A DNA stretch of 64,000 bases from Liriodendron chinense (GCA_003013855.2 PVNU02000949.1:938001-1002000); one strand, 5' to 3'; counted from the first letter of the stretch, positions 1 through 9,850 are shown. The notes: a model not told the origin generated them from the letters alone. Made by a program: numbers and translations.

Positions 1-480
1 CCAATGCGTACTTCCCTAGGGATCTCAGGTGTCCCCAAGTTTACTATCTCGAAATCATCGGCTACAACATTGGCTTTAGATTCGAACTTTTTGAGGAGAT
101 CCTCAAGTTCGGGAGCCGGATCATCATCTTCCTCATCCCGAGCTTCGTCCAGACCCATGAGCTCGAAATCTAATTCGATGTCGAAATCATATGATTCGAC
201 TTCAAACTCATGCGACTCTTTAGACGAACTTGGCACACTATTGAATGCAGGAAAAGAAATGTTTTTTGGTTTTTGAGATTTTTCTGAAATTGAAATGCTA
301 GATGTTTTTGGCTTTTGAAAGTTTTTTATTTTTTTGGATTTTCGAAATTCGTGGGACTTTGAACAAGTGGGCATTGCAGACCATGATTGAGCCCAACTTG
401 TTCTAAAGTTCCGGTCGCTGCTTAAACAGGCGTTTTTTTTGGAAGCTAGAGCCCTCAAATGGCTCTTTGGCTGATTCAAA
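1..480 (-). CDS. pol: start of Gypsy pol (partial, runs off left edge)
   Basis: After the gag-protease ORF, a second minus-strand frame is open from at least base 480 down to base 1. It encodes a serine/lysine-rich stretch, then an acidic stretch ending in DFEIVNLGTPEIPREVRIG. That motif precedes the reverse transcriptase domain in Tat/Ogre-type polyproteins. The frame differs from gag-pro and overlaps its last part, so pol would need frameshifting, splicing or separate initiation. Its true start is not visible; the reverse transcriptase, RNase H and integrase domains lie beyond the window. Confidence 0.7.
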
Positions 481-3400
481 AGTTAGGGGAACAGATGACC
501 ATTCAGGACCCCACACTTCCTCCCCTGAAGGGGTGGGGGTTGATGATTTGGGCGAAGAGTCACGATCTGGCCTAATGACCATGACTTCTTGCTGGTCAGG
601 TTCGAGATCTGAGTCGCACTCAGTCCCTCCTGGATCACTTACCTCGCATTGCAGTTCGTCTGGTTTCACAGTGAGACACAAGTTTGGAACCTGGACATCA
701 GACCAATCTAGGGCTGGCCACTTCCCTTTCTTGGTCCAATGGATGGGCTGCTTCTGCCCCTGGCTGATGATTGATGATGTTGACTTTGCAGAGATGGGCA
801 AGTCGTGCCCCTTGCTGATTGATGTTGAGATGGGCAAGTCGTGCCCCTGGCTGATTGGAGTGGGCAGGTTGTGCCCCTGGTTGGGAGCAGGTGTCAGGGT
901 AACCTGGTCCTGAAGCTGCTGTATTTGACTTCCTTCTTCGTCTTCATCCTTTTCTTCTTCTTCTGGAGGCTTAGATGGTTCAAGAATCTGATCCCATCGA
1001 ATGGGGGGCCACGTGGCCCAAACTAGGCTCATCGGGAGGCCTTTGTGTAGTGCAGTCGGTTGATTCCCTCCTGGATCTTTGCAAGGTTCTCCTGGCTTGA
1101 CGAACTGGATGGGTGAGCACCGAAATTTCTTCCTTCTTTTGTCCATGAAGGTTGCCTTGTATCCGAGTCCCCATTTGCGTTGGTTATATATCAGTGGTAC
1201 CTTTCTGGACTTGAAGTGATTCTTCATTCGGTATTTGAGGCTCAGACACTCTGCCGGTGAAAAGACACGGTCCACCCTTATTGGTTCTGGATTAGCGATA
1301 GAGTTCACAGTCTCGAATTCGAAACTGTGAAACGGGATGTCTTCTTCAGAGTGCTGGATATCGATGACCGGGATGTCTGGTTCAGTGGTAGCAGCATTGG
1401 AAGGAATGATGAGCTCCTTCTCTGCATGGATAGAAATCACTTGATTTCCACAGATATACTTTACTCGTTGATGCAGGGTTGATGGCACAGCTCCAACCTT
1501 GTGCAGCCACGGTCGTCCGAGCAACATGTTGAAAGAGGCTGATATATCCAAGATTTGGAATGTGATGGTGGAGACTTCCGGACCTATCTGTACCTCTATG
1601 TCGACCTCCCCTTCCACTGATCGGCGGGTGTTGTCGAATGCTCTGACACATATGGTGCTGGGTCGGAATGAAGAAGGACTGATTCCCAGACGTTCCGCGG
1701 TCTTGAGTGGGCAGACATTTAAGCTTGAGCCATTATCGATAAGGACCAGCGGAACACAGAGGTCTTTGTATCGTAAGGCTATGTTGAGGGATCGCCCATG
1801 ATCGCGCCCTTCTAGTGGCAACTCATTATCTGTGAAGGTGATGGCGCGCGGAGCCAGGAGTTGTCCAATCATCAAAGCTATCATTTCTGGTGTCGTATCG
1901 GAGGAGACATGAGCATCGTTCAAGGTTTTGGCAAACATTTCTCGGTGTATGCGAGATGTGCAGAGTAGCTCCCATACTGAGATTTGTGCAGGGATTGACT
2001 TGAGCTGAGTCGCCACATCGTATGTGGCTTCATTTTTGTTGCCGAGGCCTGAGAGAGCGCCTTTGGTATCTCCTCTGTTCTGATTATCTCTTCGGATGCA
2101 ACGCCCATTAGGATTCATGTTCCCCACTTCCGCACATTCTGGATAGTGCCATGAAACCTCTTTGTAGTTTTCCTCCCTTTTGCCTTCTAGGACCACCGGT
2201 TCTTGCAACGGTACTGTTGTGGGTACCAGATCTTCCTCGTATGGAGCTTTTGCCTTGAGGACTACATTGTTGCCTGTGCTGAAGGGGTAATATCGAGGCT
2301 TGTCTTCATAAACCACATAAGGTCGTGGTCCTGGCTTGACTGTTCCTGGGGCGGGAGGCTCCCATGGAATGAATACTGGTCCTCTTGATATGGCAGGAGG
2401 TTTCTCTGTTCGTCCGAGCTGCCGTAGCGTGATTGATACGCCTCCGGGACTTGCCCCTTGCAATATGACAGGCTTGACTGGAAGAGCTCCTTCCAAGACA
2501 ACGGGCTCTTGCTGCTGATGAGTGTAATCCTTCCATTGCGGATTGGATTGTTCTGGAGTTGCCCCTTGCAAGATGACAGGTTCGTATGTGGGCTCAATGT
2601 ATGATTGTGCTTCTTCCAGGACGACTGGTTCCCAGCTTGAATGGTTGTAAGGTGCCCCTTGAACAACTGGTATATCATATGGAGGTGCTCCTTCAAGCAC
2701 TACTGGCTCGGAGTTTGAAGGAAGAAAGGGACTTGCCCCTTGCAAGACTGGAGGAGGATTTGTTGACTCATAAGTGTAGGCGTGAATGGATTGGATGGGG
2801 GAGAAGAAGCGATCGAGATGATCCCCTTCTTCTATACTATTGACTGCAGGGCCACGAGACGAACTGGGGTCCATCGGATGTTGAGGCAGAGGATTCTGAA
2901 GGATGTTGGTGGAAGCTGCTGGAGAAGTTTCAGGGACCGAGATGACGATCTTGCGGTCATTAATTAGGTCTTGTATAGCATTTTTCAAAGTATAGCATCG
3001 ATCCGTGGCGTGGCCACGTCCTTGATGGTAGGCACAGTACTCATTTTCTCGGTAGTTTGGAGGCAGAGGATGAGGCGGAGGCCTAGGTGTCATCAGAGTG
3101 AGTAACTGCTTTTGTACCAGCGTAGTCATGATTTGACTAAGTGGTTGACTGAGTGGAGTGAACTTCCTGAACTCCCTGTAATTCTGCCTGTTTTGATATG
3201 AGTATTGACCATTTCCTCTGAACTGCTGCTGTTGTCGAGGTGTTTGTGGCTGAGGATTCGGTTGTGGCTGATACCGCTGAGGCTGATGCTGAACTTGATT
3301 CTGCTGATACTGTTGACGTCCCTGTGGGGGGGCATGTTGATTTCCTTGAGCAGTGGTGTTGATGTTGTTTACCTCTGTTGGGCGGGGAGGAGAACCACTG

Positions 3401-5097
3401 CGGTTTCCATTCCCGTGCCCGATAGGTCTTCCTTCCACTCTGTTCCTCTTGACTGGAGTGGCTTGATGAGGCCATGGGGAAATCGTCCCGGCACGGATTC
3501 CTGCTTCGACTTGCTCTCCAGCACGGATTAGCTGCAAGAAGTTCGCGTATGGATGCGAGATGAGATACCCGGATATGCCTGGATATGTTGAATGAACAAT
3601 CATGGAGATTTGTTCTTCATCGTCGATGGGTGTCCGCATTCTGGCTGCCATAGCTCGCCAACGTCCCACATAAGCTGATAGTGTTTCATCACTCCTTTGC
3701 CTGAGTGCTGCGAGGTCGGCTCTTCTGGGTGCCATGTTGAGATTGTATGCGAATCTGTCGACGAAAGCCTGGGAAAGCTGTTCCCATGTTCTGATGCGGT
3801 GGTAGTCCAATGAAGTGTACCAATCTAGGGCATCGCCCTTCAGAGATTTTTGGAACAAACGAATAAGGGCCCCTTCATTTCCTGCGATTGCACTCAGCTC
3901 CCCGCAGAAAGCCTTGAGATGTGCTGTGGGACAACCGCTGCCATCGTATCTCTTGAATTTTGGTACCTCAAAGTTTTGAGGTACTTGAGCATCTGGGAAA
4001 GGACACAAGTCTCTGAACTTGGTCGAAGGTAAGTCGATTCCTTGCTGTCGCTGAAGCTGATTTTGCAAGATCTGGAACTGCTCCCGCAACTCGTCCAGTC
4101 CTGAGTGATCTGTTCGAGCGACTGGTGCCTCCTGGAGTAAGGCACGTTCTTCTTCGGCATAGTGGTTGATGTCTTCGACCCTATGGGCTTGCTGAAAAGC
4201 AACCGCGGGTTGCTGAAATTGATTTGATGACTGAACTGGATTCTGATAAACTTGTGCTTGAAATGATGGTAACTGAACTGGAGACTGTACTGAAGGTTGA
4301 ACTGGAACTTGCTGGAAATTGACTGGATTTTGCTGAATTGAAGATTGCTGAAAATTAACTGGATTTTGCTGAATTGAAGATTGCTGAAAATTAACTGGAT
4401 TTTGCTGAATTGAAGATTGCTGGAAATTAACTGGAATCCCATCGGCGGGGATGTGCTGGAATTGAAAAGTGCTCCTGTTTGCAGGAGGCTGAGATGCTGG
4501 GAAGTGACCCCCTTGTTGGGTATTCGCCACTGTCCGCTGATTGACGTGGGCTTGACACTGACCCCCGTTGTGGGCATTCGCCAGTGCTGTCCCTGTTGCT
4601 GGAAATTGAATTGAAATCCCATCGGCAGGGATGTGCTGGAATTGAAAAGGTGTCCTATCGGCGGCGACATGCTGAGATCTACTGAGATTGTTGTTTGCAA
4701 AATTGACTGGAAGCTGACTGGATGTTCCTGCAACGGAAGTGCTCTGAGATGGCCTTGTCGTCGCAGGAAGATATTGAGAAGGATGCCCCATAGCGAAGGG
4801 CTGAGATGGCTGCTGTCGGTAGTCTTGGGCAGACTCCGATGGTTGTGCTTGATTTGAACTGGAGGCCGGGAGGACCCGGCATGGTTGCTGAGATTGCTGA
4901 ACTGGGCCAACTTGATTGTTGGCTGCTGCGGTGACTTGTGCTTGCATGAATTGCAAGAGCATTTCTTGCATTGCTCTCATTCCTTGTGCCAATTCTTGTA
5001 TGATTGGCGTATTATCAACGGGCTGTTGCGCTGGAGGTTGCGCTTCGGTCATTTCAAGTGCAGGGAAGTGATGAGTTTCTTCTTCGTGGTCGGACAT
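403..5097 (-). CDS. gag-pro: gag-protease polyprotein of Tat/Ogre-type element, 1564 aa
   Basis: It encodes the structural and protease part of a Ty3/Gypsy element. The N-terminal 330 residues are Gln/Pro-rich and include a tandem repeat of about 13 residues (QQSSIQQNPVNF). Residues about 370-515 are a retrotransposon gag domain (FEVPKFKRYDGSG, then LKGDALDWYTSL). A C-X2-H-X4-H-X4-C motif (CAYHQGRGHATDRC) is near residue 685. Residues about 780-980 carry degenerate repeats of PVVLEGA. The retropepsin active site IDNGSSLNV is near residue 1120, followed by LLGRPWLH. Repeats of GHDLPIS occur near the C terminus. The ATG at 5097 is the first in a long open frame 266 bases inside the LTR. No internal stop is present, so the ORF looks functional. 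Confidence 0.9.
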   Translation of the reverse strand: MSDHEEETHHFPALEMTEAQPPAQQPVDNTPIIQELAQGMRAMQEMLLQFMQAQVTAAANNQVGPVQQSQQPCRVLPASSSNQAQPSESAQDYRQQPSQPFAMGHPSQYLPATTRPSQSTSVAGTSSQLPVNFANNNLSRSQHVAADRTPFQFQHIPADGISIQFPATGTALANAHNGGQCQAHVNQRTVANTQQGGHFPASQPPANRSTFQFQHIPADGIPVNFQQSSIQQNPVNFQQSSIQQNPVNFQQSSIQQNPVNFQQVPVQPSVQSPVQLPSFQAQVYQNPVQSSNQFQQPAVAFQQAHRVEDINHYAEEERALLQEAPVARTDHSGLDELREQFQILQNQLQRQQGIDLPSTKFRDLCPFPDAQVPQNFEVPKFKRYDGSGCPTAHLKAFCGELSAIAGNEGALIRLFQKSLKGDALDWYTSLDYHRIRTWEQLSQAFVDRFAYNLNMAPRRADLAALRQRSDETLSAYVGRWRAMAARMRTPIDDEEQISMIVHSTYPGISGYLISHPYANFLQLIRAGEQVEAGIRAGTISPWPHQATPVKRNRVEGRPIGHGNGNRSGSPPRPTEVNNINTTAQGNQHAPPQGRQQYQQNQVQHQPQRYQPQPNPQPQTPRQQQQFRGNGQYSYQNRQNYREFRKFTPLSQPLSQIMTTLVQKQLLTLMTPRPPPHPLPPNYRENEYCAYHQGRGHATDRCYTLKNAIQDLINDRKIVISVPETSPAASTNILQNPLPQHPMDPSSSRGPAVNSIEEGDHLDRFFSPIQSIHAYTYESTNPPPVLQGASPFLPSNSEPVVLEGAPPYDIPVVQGAPYNHSSWEPVVLEEAQSYIEPTYEPVILQGATPEQSNPQWKDYTHQQQEPVVLEGALPVKPVILQGASPGGVSITLRQLGRTEKPPAISRGPVFIPWEPPAPGTVKPGPRPYVVYEDKPRYYPFSTGNNVVLKAKAPYEEDLVPTTVPLQEPVVLEGKREENYKEVSWHYPECAEVGNMNPNGRCIRRDNQNRGDTKGALSGLGNKNEATYDVATQLKSIPAQISVWELLCTSRIHREMFAKTLNDAHVSSDTTPEMIALMIGQLLAPRAITFTDNELPLEGRDHGRSLNIALRYKDLCVPLVLIDNGSSLNVCPLKTAERLGISPSSFRPSTICVRAFDNTRRSVEGEVDIEVQIGPEVSTITFQILDISASFNMLLGRPWLHKVGAVPSTLHQRVKYICGNQVISIHAEKELIIPSNAATTEPDIPVIDIQHSEEDIPFHSFEFETVNSIANPEPIRVDRVFSPAECLSLKYRMKNHFKSRKVPLIYNQRKWGLGYKATFMDKRRKKFRCSPIQFVKPGEPCKDPGGNQPTALHKGLPMSLVWATWPPIRWDQILEPSKPPEEEEKDEDEEGSQIQQLQDQVTLTPAPNQGHNLPTPISQGHDLPISTSISKGHDLPISAKSTSSIISQGQKQPIHWTKKGKWPALDWSDVQVPNLCLTVKPDELQCEVSDPGGTECDSDLEPDQQEVMVIRPDRDSSPKSSTPTPSGEEVWGPEWSSVPLTFESAKEPFEGSSFQKKRLFKQRPEL

Positions 5098-5363
5098 GGC
5101 TTGCTGAGCCCGAGTGCGGATTATGCTGCGGAAGGGAAGCTGTCTCTGAACACGTTGAGCCCGAGGTGGCGCAATGGTGAGGACTATACTCTACTCTTTT
5201 TGGGTTTTGGGATTTTCTTTATTTTTTTTTGTTTGGGTTTGGGTAGAATGCTATGCAGATGAGATTGTATGAGGACTAATGACTTTCAAGTATAGGAATG
5301 ATTCTGTTTTCAAGTCGGATCACGACTAGTGGGACTAGCTTATCCCCAGTGGAGTCGCCATTC
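5098..5363 (-). other. 5' leader of the Tat/Ogre-type element
   Basis: Untranslated leader between the LTR and the gag ATG. It begins with the PBS and has T- and G-rich tracts on the plus strand. No other coding signal was seen. Confidence 0.7.
5343..5360 (-). other. tRNA primer-binding site
   Basis: Minus-strand TGGCGACTCCACTGGGGA starts three bases inside the LTR. It begins with TGG, which pairs with a tRNA CCA end. Tat/Ogre elements are generally described as using tRNA-Arg; the exact tRNA here was not checked. Confidence 0.75.
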
Positions 5364-6418
5364 TGTGGACCCTCGCCGATTTTCCCGCACTCCCACACAA
5401 CGTCGTTCTCCCTTCCCCTTTCCTTTCGGAAAAGAAGGAGATGAGGATGCGTGAGTGCGAAATCGCCGTTTGTGCCACTGGCTTGCCTCGTTCTCGAGGG
5501 CTTCGTTTGGTTGTCGTGTTAAGCTGGATATGTTTAAATGAGTTTATATAAGACCAGAGTCGCCACTAGCCAGTTACTTCGAATCTACAGTCGGCTAGAC
5601 CCCGTAGAAACGTTAGAGAAGGGGATCCGAAGATTCCTTCCTCCAAAATGACTCCTGTTGATCTGCGGCCAGAGATTCAAGGTAAGGGATCACGGTTACA
5701 GGGTGCGAAGAGTTTAAGCACCCCACACACTGCTCGTACCGAAGTACGGTCTCTACTTCACAGAATCGATCGAATACTTGAAAGTCTAATTTAATCCTCG
5801 TATATTCTCATGAATGACATGATGCATGAATGCGGGTCTGAACAGTAAGAGTTTCTGATGGGCAGGTTCCAACAACGGGCAAGCCCAGAGCGTACGCTCG
5901 AACTGACAGGTGCTTAATGTAAGACGTATGCAGTGTGCTTGCATGATCAAGGTGTTTTAAGGTGAAGCATAAATGCAGGTCTGAACAGTAAGAGTTTCTG
6001 ATGGGCAGGTTCCAACAACGGGCAAGCCCAGAGCATACGCTCGAACTGACAGGTGCTTAATATAAAGACATATGCATGTGTACTTGACGGATCAAGGTGC
6101 TAGTAGTGAAGCAGGGGGGTTGGAAGAAAAGTAAATGTTGCACTTATGCTAGATGCAAATGAGATGATGCTGGAAAAAGAGTAGCTGGATGGACGGAGGT
6201 GTCGCAAGGGTTTGCTTCGAGTGGCTGGATCAAGACTTGGGTGGCTTGAGAGGCTTGGACCAGTGGTCAGGCTGGGCTGGACCAGGGCTAGACTCTCCTC
6301 ACTCGGGCTCTCCTTGGTGGAAAGATGGGCTAAGGGTGGAAAAGGGTGACTCAGACGGTCGGGCTCTCTCTGGCTCGAAGGGATTCGAATGGATGTCGAA
6401 ATGAGAAGGGGAGGGGGG

Positions 6419-6426
6419 TATTTATA
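6419..6426 (-). promoter_or_regulatory. TATA box of the LTR promoter
   Basis: TATAAATA on the minus strand, followed by a pyrimidine-rich stretch, at the same relative place as TATAAATA at 61218-61225 in the solo LTR. It lies just downstream, in element direction, of the TTGACT array, as expected for a U3 core promoter. Confidence 0.65.
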
Positions 6427-6540
6427 GCAGCGGAGAGTGGCAGCTCTCGTAATTTTGTCCGGGCGGCCTGCCATGGGCCGCCCGTACGGCCGCTCCTCGG
6501 TTTCCAGCGAGTACGGCCGCTCCCTCGGGGCTGCTGTTGG

Positions 6541-6725
6541 ACTCGCTGGTCGACTCACTGAGTTGACTCAGCGGGTCGACTCGGTGGTTTGACTCGACGG
6601 GTTGACTCGACGGGTTGACTCGGTGTTTTGACTCGACGGTTGACTCGGTTTGACTCGACAGGTTGACTCGACGGGTTGACTCAGCGGGTTAACTCAGCGA
6701 GTTGACTCAGTGAGTTTGACTTTTT
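6541..6725 (-). promoter_or_regulatory. W-box-like / GCN4-like motif array in U3 of the LTR
   Basis: About eleven TTGACT cores (W-box TTGAC[C/T]) recur at roughly 15-20 bp spacing, many inside GTTGACTC or as TGAGTCA/TGACTCA (bZIP GCN4-like). The array sits upstream of the TATA box in element orientation. WRKY or bZIP control is inferred from motif identity only. Confidence 0.55.
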
Positions 6726-7152
6726 TGGAATTTTTTGACTGGCCTTTTTTATGGGGGGTTTTTCTGGGTGGTGTTTAGGACTGGGTTGACTGGGTTCAGG
6801 CTTGAACTGGGCTATGGAATGGGGCTTACAAGGGTGAGTTTGGCTGAGTTTGGACTTTGGATTTGGGGGTATGGTCCTCCATTCATCCAGCTTTTTCTAC
6901 CAACAGTGTAGCCGAAGGTGGGGTGTCTACAATAAACTTTCCAATTTTAAAAAGTTTCCTAATTTTGAAAATTTCTAGATTTGAGTCGCATCATCTAGAA
7001 TTAATTAGTGTCAGTTCATTGTAGTTTAAATTCATCGCATTCATATTGTGAGTCATCTAGTCCATAGAGTCGAGTTTAGGAAGAACCTCGGACAAGTCCT
7101 CCATTATGTGCCCATTCGTTTTGGTCATGGTTTTGGATTACGCATCACTACC

Positions 7153-7662
7153 ATGAATCAGGATCAGATTCTGGAAGCTTTGGCCGCCATATCTCGATGC
7201 CTGGACAACATTGAAAACCATTCTAGAAAATCCTTACAGAATCTCAATGACAAATTAGAGGCATTCAACCAGACTAGCCTTAATTATGGAAAAGATGATC
7301 AACATTATGCCTTGGTGAACGACAAGTTGCATGGGTCCAAACATGATGTTTATGAAGTGGAGGAGTACGTGCCTAACGTCACTAGTGATGAAATGGAAGA
7401 AACTGAGGCATCGCTCATCATCATTGAGGATGACGAAGTGTGTGCTAGTGATGAAAAGGTCGAAGGAATTGAGACCGCACCACTTCCAGATGTCATGTGC
7501 GACTTAAGTGATGTAGATTCCCAATCTAAGTCTCTTACCATAATACACACGAATGAATTTGAAAATGATACTAGTGAGGATATGATGGTGGACGCCCACA
7601 TGACTTGTGATATCCTACCAGATGATTTATGTGATAAATTTTCACCCATATGGGACATTTAA
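7153..7662 (+). CDS. gag-start plus acidic ORF of non-autonomous chromovirus-like element
   Basis: Of the possible starts I prefer the ATG at 7153 (MNQDQILEALAAISRCLDN). An in-frame ATG at 7048 would add 35 residues matching the leader, which also aligns to the other copy. The first 45 residues resemble a chromoviral gag N terminus. The rest is acidic (YEVEEYVP, then EASLIIIEDDEVCASDEK, then SEDMMVDAHMTCDILPDDL) and matches 50858-51265 on the minus strand. I know no family for the acidic part. It is conserved between two degraded copies, which suggests it belonged to the transposing element. Confidence 0.55.
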   Translation: MNQDQILEALAAISRCLDNIENHSRKSLQNLNDKLEAFNQTSLNYGKDDQHYALVNDKLHGSKHDVYEVEEYVPNVTSDEMEETEASLIIIEDDEVCASDEKVEGIETAPLPDVMCDLSDVDSQSKSLTIIHTNEFENDTSEDMMVDAHMTCDILPDDLCDKFSPIWDI

Positions 7663-7716
7663 CACACAATTGATCTTGTCCCTAGGTTGGTCCTATTAAG
7701 CTTTCCTCCATACTAG

Positions 7717-8241
7717 GTGAACCTCATAGAAAATATAGAAATGCAGCGTCAATTTGATAGACTTGTCGGGGAAGAATTCAATAAGGAAAGTTTGAGTTGG
7801 AGTTTTGTTCTGTGTGTCATGCCTGCCCTTTTCACTTCCAAGAACAATGGCATATGGCACACATGTGAGCATATCCTAACAGTCCATAAAGCTTCAGTCA
7901 AGTGTCATGCCATCGTGCGACGTATTCACGTCATGGTGGATATGATGGTCAGAGTCCCTATCCCGCATCTCGATGACATTTTGGACATAATGGCTGATGC
8001 CAAGATCTGCTCAGGACCTGGTATTAATAGTGTGTGTTCTCAAGTGTTGGGATACCTGAAAATCATCATTGTTTATAATACTTATAATGAGAAATTATGT
8101 GTCACCCATGAGAAGTGTCCTTTTGTTTCAGTTTTTCAAATTGTAGGTCATAAGATTGCTTATTTTCGAATCCGTTGCTTTTTCAGAGAGTCCTTTAGTT
8201 TCACCCATGTCTGTCACCCAAAGGTCTTTAGAGTCAGCTGA
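7717..8241 (+). pseudogene. second conserved block of the chromovirus-like element
   Basis: The reading frame includes ALFTSKNNGIWHTCEHILTV, then RVPIPHLDDIL and SVCSQVLGYLKIIIVYNTY. These align with the minus-strand block at 50462-50765 (ALFTSKNSGMWCTCRHILAI, SVCSQVLGYPNIILVYNTY). No protein family was recognised. It may be coding or a spliced or untranslated part that happens to be open; the last third overlaps the integrase C-terminal frame. Confidence 0.4.
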
Positions 8242-8846
8242 TGCATTTACACGACACATCCATGATTTGCATACACATATTAGACAGTGGATTAATCAAA
8301 GCAATGATAATTATAAGTTTTCAGTTGATAATCATCGTAGATCACAAGATTTTCAGGAAGGAGACTATGTAATGGTGAGGATAAGGCCAGAGCGGTTCTC
8401 ACAGGGTTCCGTTAAGAAATTACAAGCGCGTGGTGCTGGACCATTCAAGATATTGCGGAAAATTGGGTCCAACGTATACCGGATCGACCTACGCCACCTG
8501 AAATAGGCGTTAATCCAACGTTTAATGTGGATGATCTAGTCCGTTCCCCTAATCCTACCATTGATCCCTCGTCCCTTTCATGGCTTTTCTTTGAGTTTTC
8601 TTCGCAACTTACCCCACCCCTTCCTCCACCCATTATTCGTAAAGAGGAAATTGAGGAAATCGTGGATGGAGAGATCGTTTTTACGAGACACGGAGGTTTT
8701 CAAAGATACATTGTCAAATGGAAGAATAAGCCATCGTCAGAATCTACATGGTTGATAGAAGTGAAGTTACAGAGCATTAACCCAGATTTACTAGAGCACA
8801 ACAAGAGTTTTAACTCGTCGGAGTTGAGTTCTTCTCAGACGAGGAG
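8156..8846 (+). pseudogene. integrase C-terminal domain and chromodomain (frameshifted)
   Basis: The first frame (to 8506) holds the integrase tail with a GPY/F-like segment, GPFKILRKIGSNVYRIDL. After a small indel near 8495 the second frame continues from NPTFNVDDL into a chromodomain (EEIVDGEIVFTRHGGFQRYI, VKWKNKPSSESTWL). Chromodomains at the integrase end direct chromovirus integration into heterochromatin in the known family. The stop at 8504 versus the uninterrupted equivalent at 49742-50140 shows the break. Confidence 0.8.
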
Positions 8847-8848
8847 AA

Positions 8849-9785
8849 TGATGTGGACATCTAGCCTTCAAAGTCTATCGGCGAAGAAAGCGCCCACCAC
8901 AAGCATCTTCCTTGTGGCTAGGCGATGATTGAGGAGCATTGAAGACCCTACGCACGTGATTTAGTACATAGAAGACATGTGTGTAAGATAGAAGAAGACC
9001 CGACTGAAGAATGGAAGAATACCTGACTGAAGATGGCCGGGCGCCCGGCCAAATTTGTCACTAGGCGCCCGAAATTTCGAAAATTTCAAGATTTTGTTGC
9101 TGAACATTTTTTGTCCTGGCCGAGCGCCCGGCCAAATTGGTCACCGGGCGTCGGCCCCCGCACAAACTATTTTTTTTATTTGTTTTACTTGATTTTTAGG
9201 GGTATTTTGGTACTTTTAAGTTTTCTTATTGCTTATTTAAGTGGGCTAAGCCCTAAAAACGGGATTAATTGTTTATTGATGAAAAAAAGCAAACCTTTAG
9301 GTTGTCTCCTCCCTCTCTCCCTCTCTCATGGTGCTTCCTCTTCTTCTTTGATCTCATTCTTTTCTTTTCTTCTTGTGCCCCTCTAACTTCTTTTAAGGTA
9401 AACTTGTTATTTCCTCTTTTTCTATTTTCATTCTCTCATAACTTCTATATCCTAGATTTGAGATTTTATCCAAAATCCCTATTTCTCAAATTCCAAAATC
9501 CCTAATCCGAGAAATCCCTCGATCCCTCGGACTAGTGATTCACATTGGGTATTTGGATTAAGACCATGCAAGATCGGGAGGTTCCATCCCTCGCTGGATC
9601 CAACCTATGCATTATTTAAATTTCTTACTTCGTGGTTGTGATGATGACCCGCTCCATTGCATGTTTCTTTTATGATTTTCTCAATTATGATGATTAATGC
9701 TAGAATTTTAGATTATTATTGCTATTTATTTCCACTGAATAATTATGTCTATAAACATGCATCATAATTAGGGTGTCCTGCATCA
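8849..9785 (+). repeat. 3' LTR of chromovirus-like copy 1 (937 bp)
   Basis: It begins TGATGTGGACATCTAGCC right after a purine tract (GAGGAGAA) and ends near CTGCATCA. The other copy's LTR at 48725-49665 (941 bp, minus) starts TGATGCGG after AAGGAGAA. Between 9035 and 9155 it carries several GGCGCCCGGCC motifs. The end coordinate is approximate because the LTR tails have diverged. Confidence 0.7.
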
Positions 9786-9850
9786 CCTTCAGTTTGGATG
9801 GGTAAGATGGTGGCCTCACATGCCGTACAGCTAGTTGGGTGTGAGCATTT

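Larger units (their letters stand above)
1..6931 (-). mobile_element. Tat/Ogre-type Ty3/Gypsy retrotransposon, 5' part, cut by the window edge
   Basis: Reading on the minus strand from 6931, the element has an LTR (5364-6931), a tRNA primer-binding site, a leader, a long gag-protease ORF and the first part of pol, which leaves the window at base 1. Seen directly: TG...CA LTR ends, a PBS three bases inside the LTR, a gag domain, a zinc-finger-like motif and a retropepsin site. The protease signature IDNGSSLNVCP and the following LLGRPWLHKVGAVPSTLHQ block are typical of the Tat/Ogre lineage. A 1564-residue ORF without a stop suggests a fairly recent insertion. It lies inside another element (6932-9785). 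The 3' LTR and target duplication are outside the window. Confidence 0.9.
5364..6931 (-). repeat. 5' LTR of the Tat/Ogre-type element (1568 bp)
   Basis: On the minus strand the LTR begins TGTAGACACCCCACC and ends GGGTCCACA. The same sequence recurs on the plus strand at 60734-62261, which fixes both ends. Inside are a W-box-like array (6541-6725), a TATA box (6419-6426), two tandem copies of a unit of about 140 bp (about 5828-6110) containing GTCTGAACAGTAAGAGTTTC, and a CGTACTTCGGTACG hairpin near 5735. Confidence 0.9.
6932..9785 (+). mobile_element. deletion-derived chromovirus-like Gypsy element (copy 1), 5' LTR displaced
   Basis: In plus orientation there is a leader, a gag-start-like ORF fused to an acidic segment, a second conserved block, an integrase C terminus with chromodomain, and a 937-bp 3' LTR. 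Protease, reverse transcriptase, RNase H and the integrase core are absent. The same arrangement occurs on the minus strand at 48725-52826. The Tat element has inserted at 6931 in its leader, so the 5' LTR should lie left of the window. Confidence 0.75.

Noticed and set aside
467..913. Plus-strand ORF of 148 codons
   Set aside because: Antisense shadow of the gag-pro ORF; no own motif.
3894..4910. 338-codon minus-strand ORF
   Set aside because: Alternative frame within gag-pro, long only because of the CAA/CAG-rich repeats.
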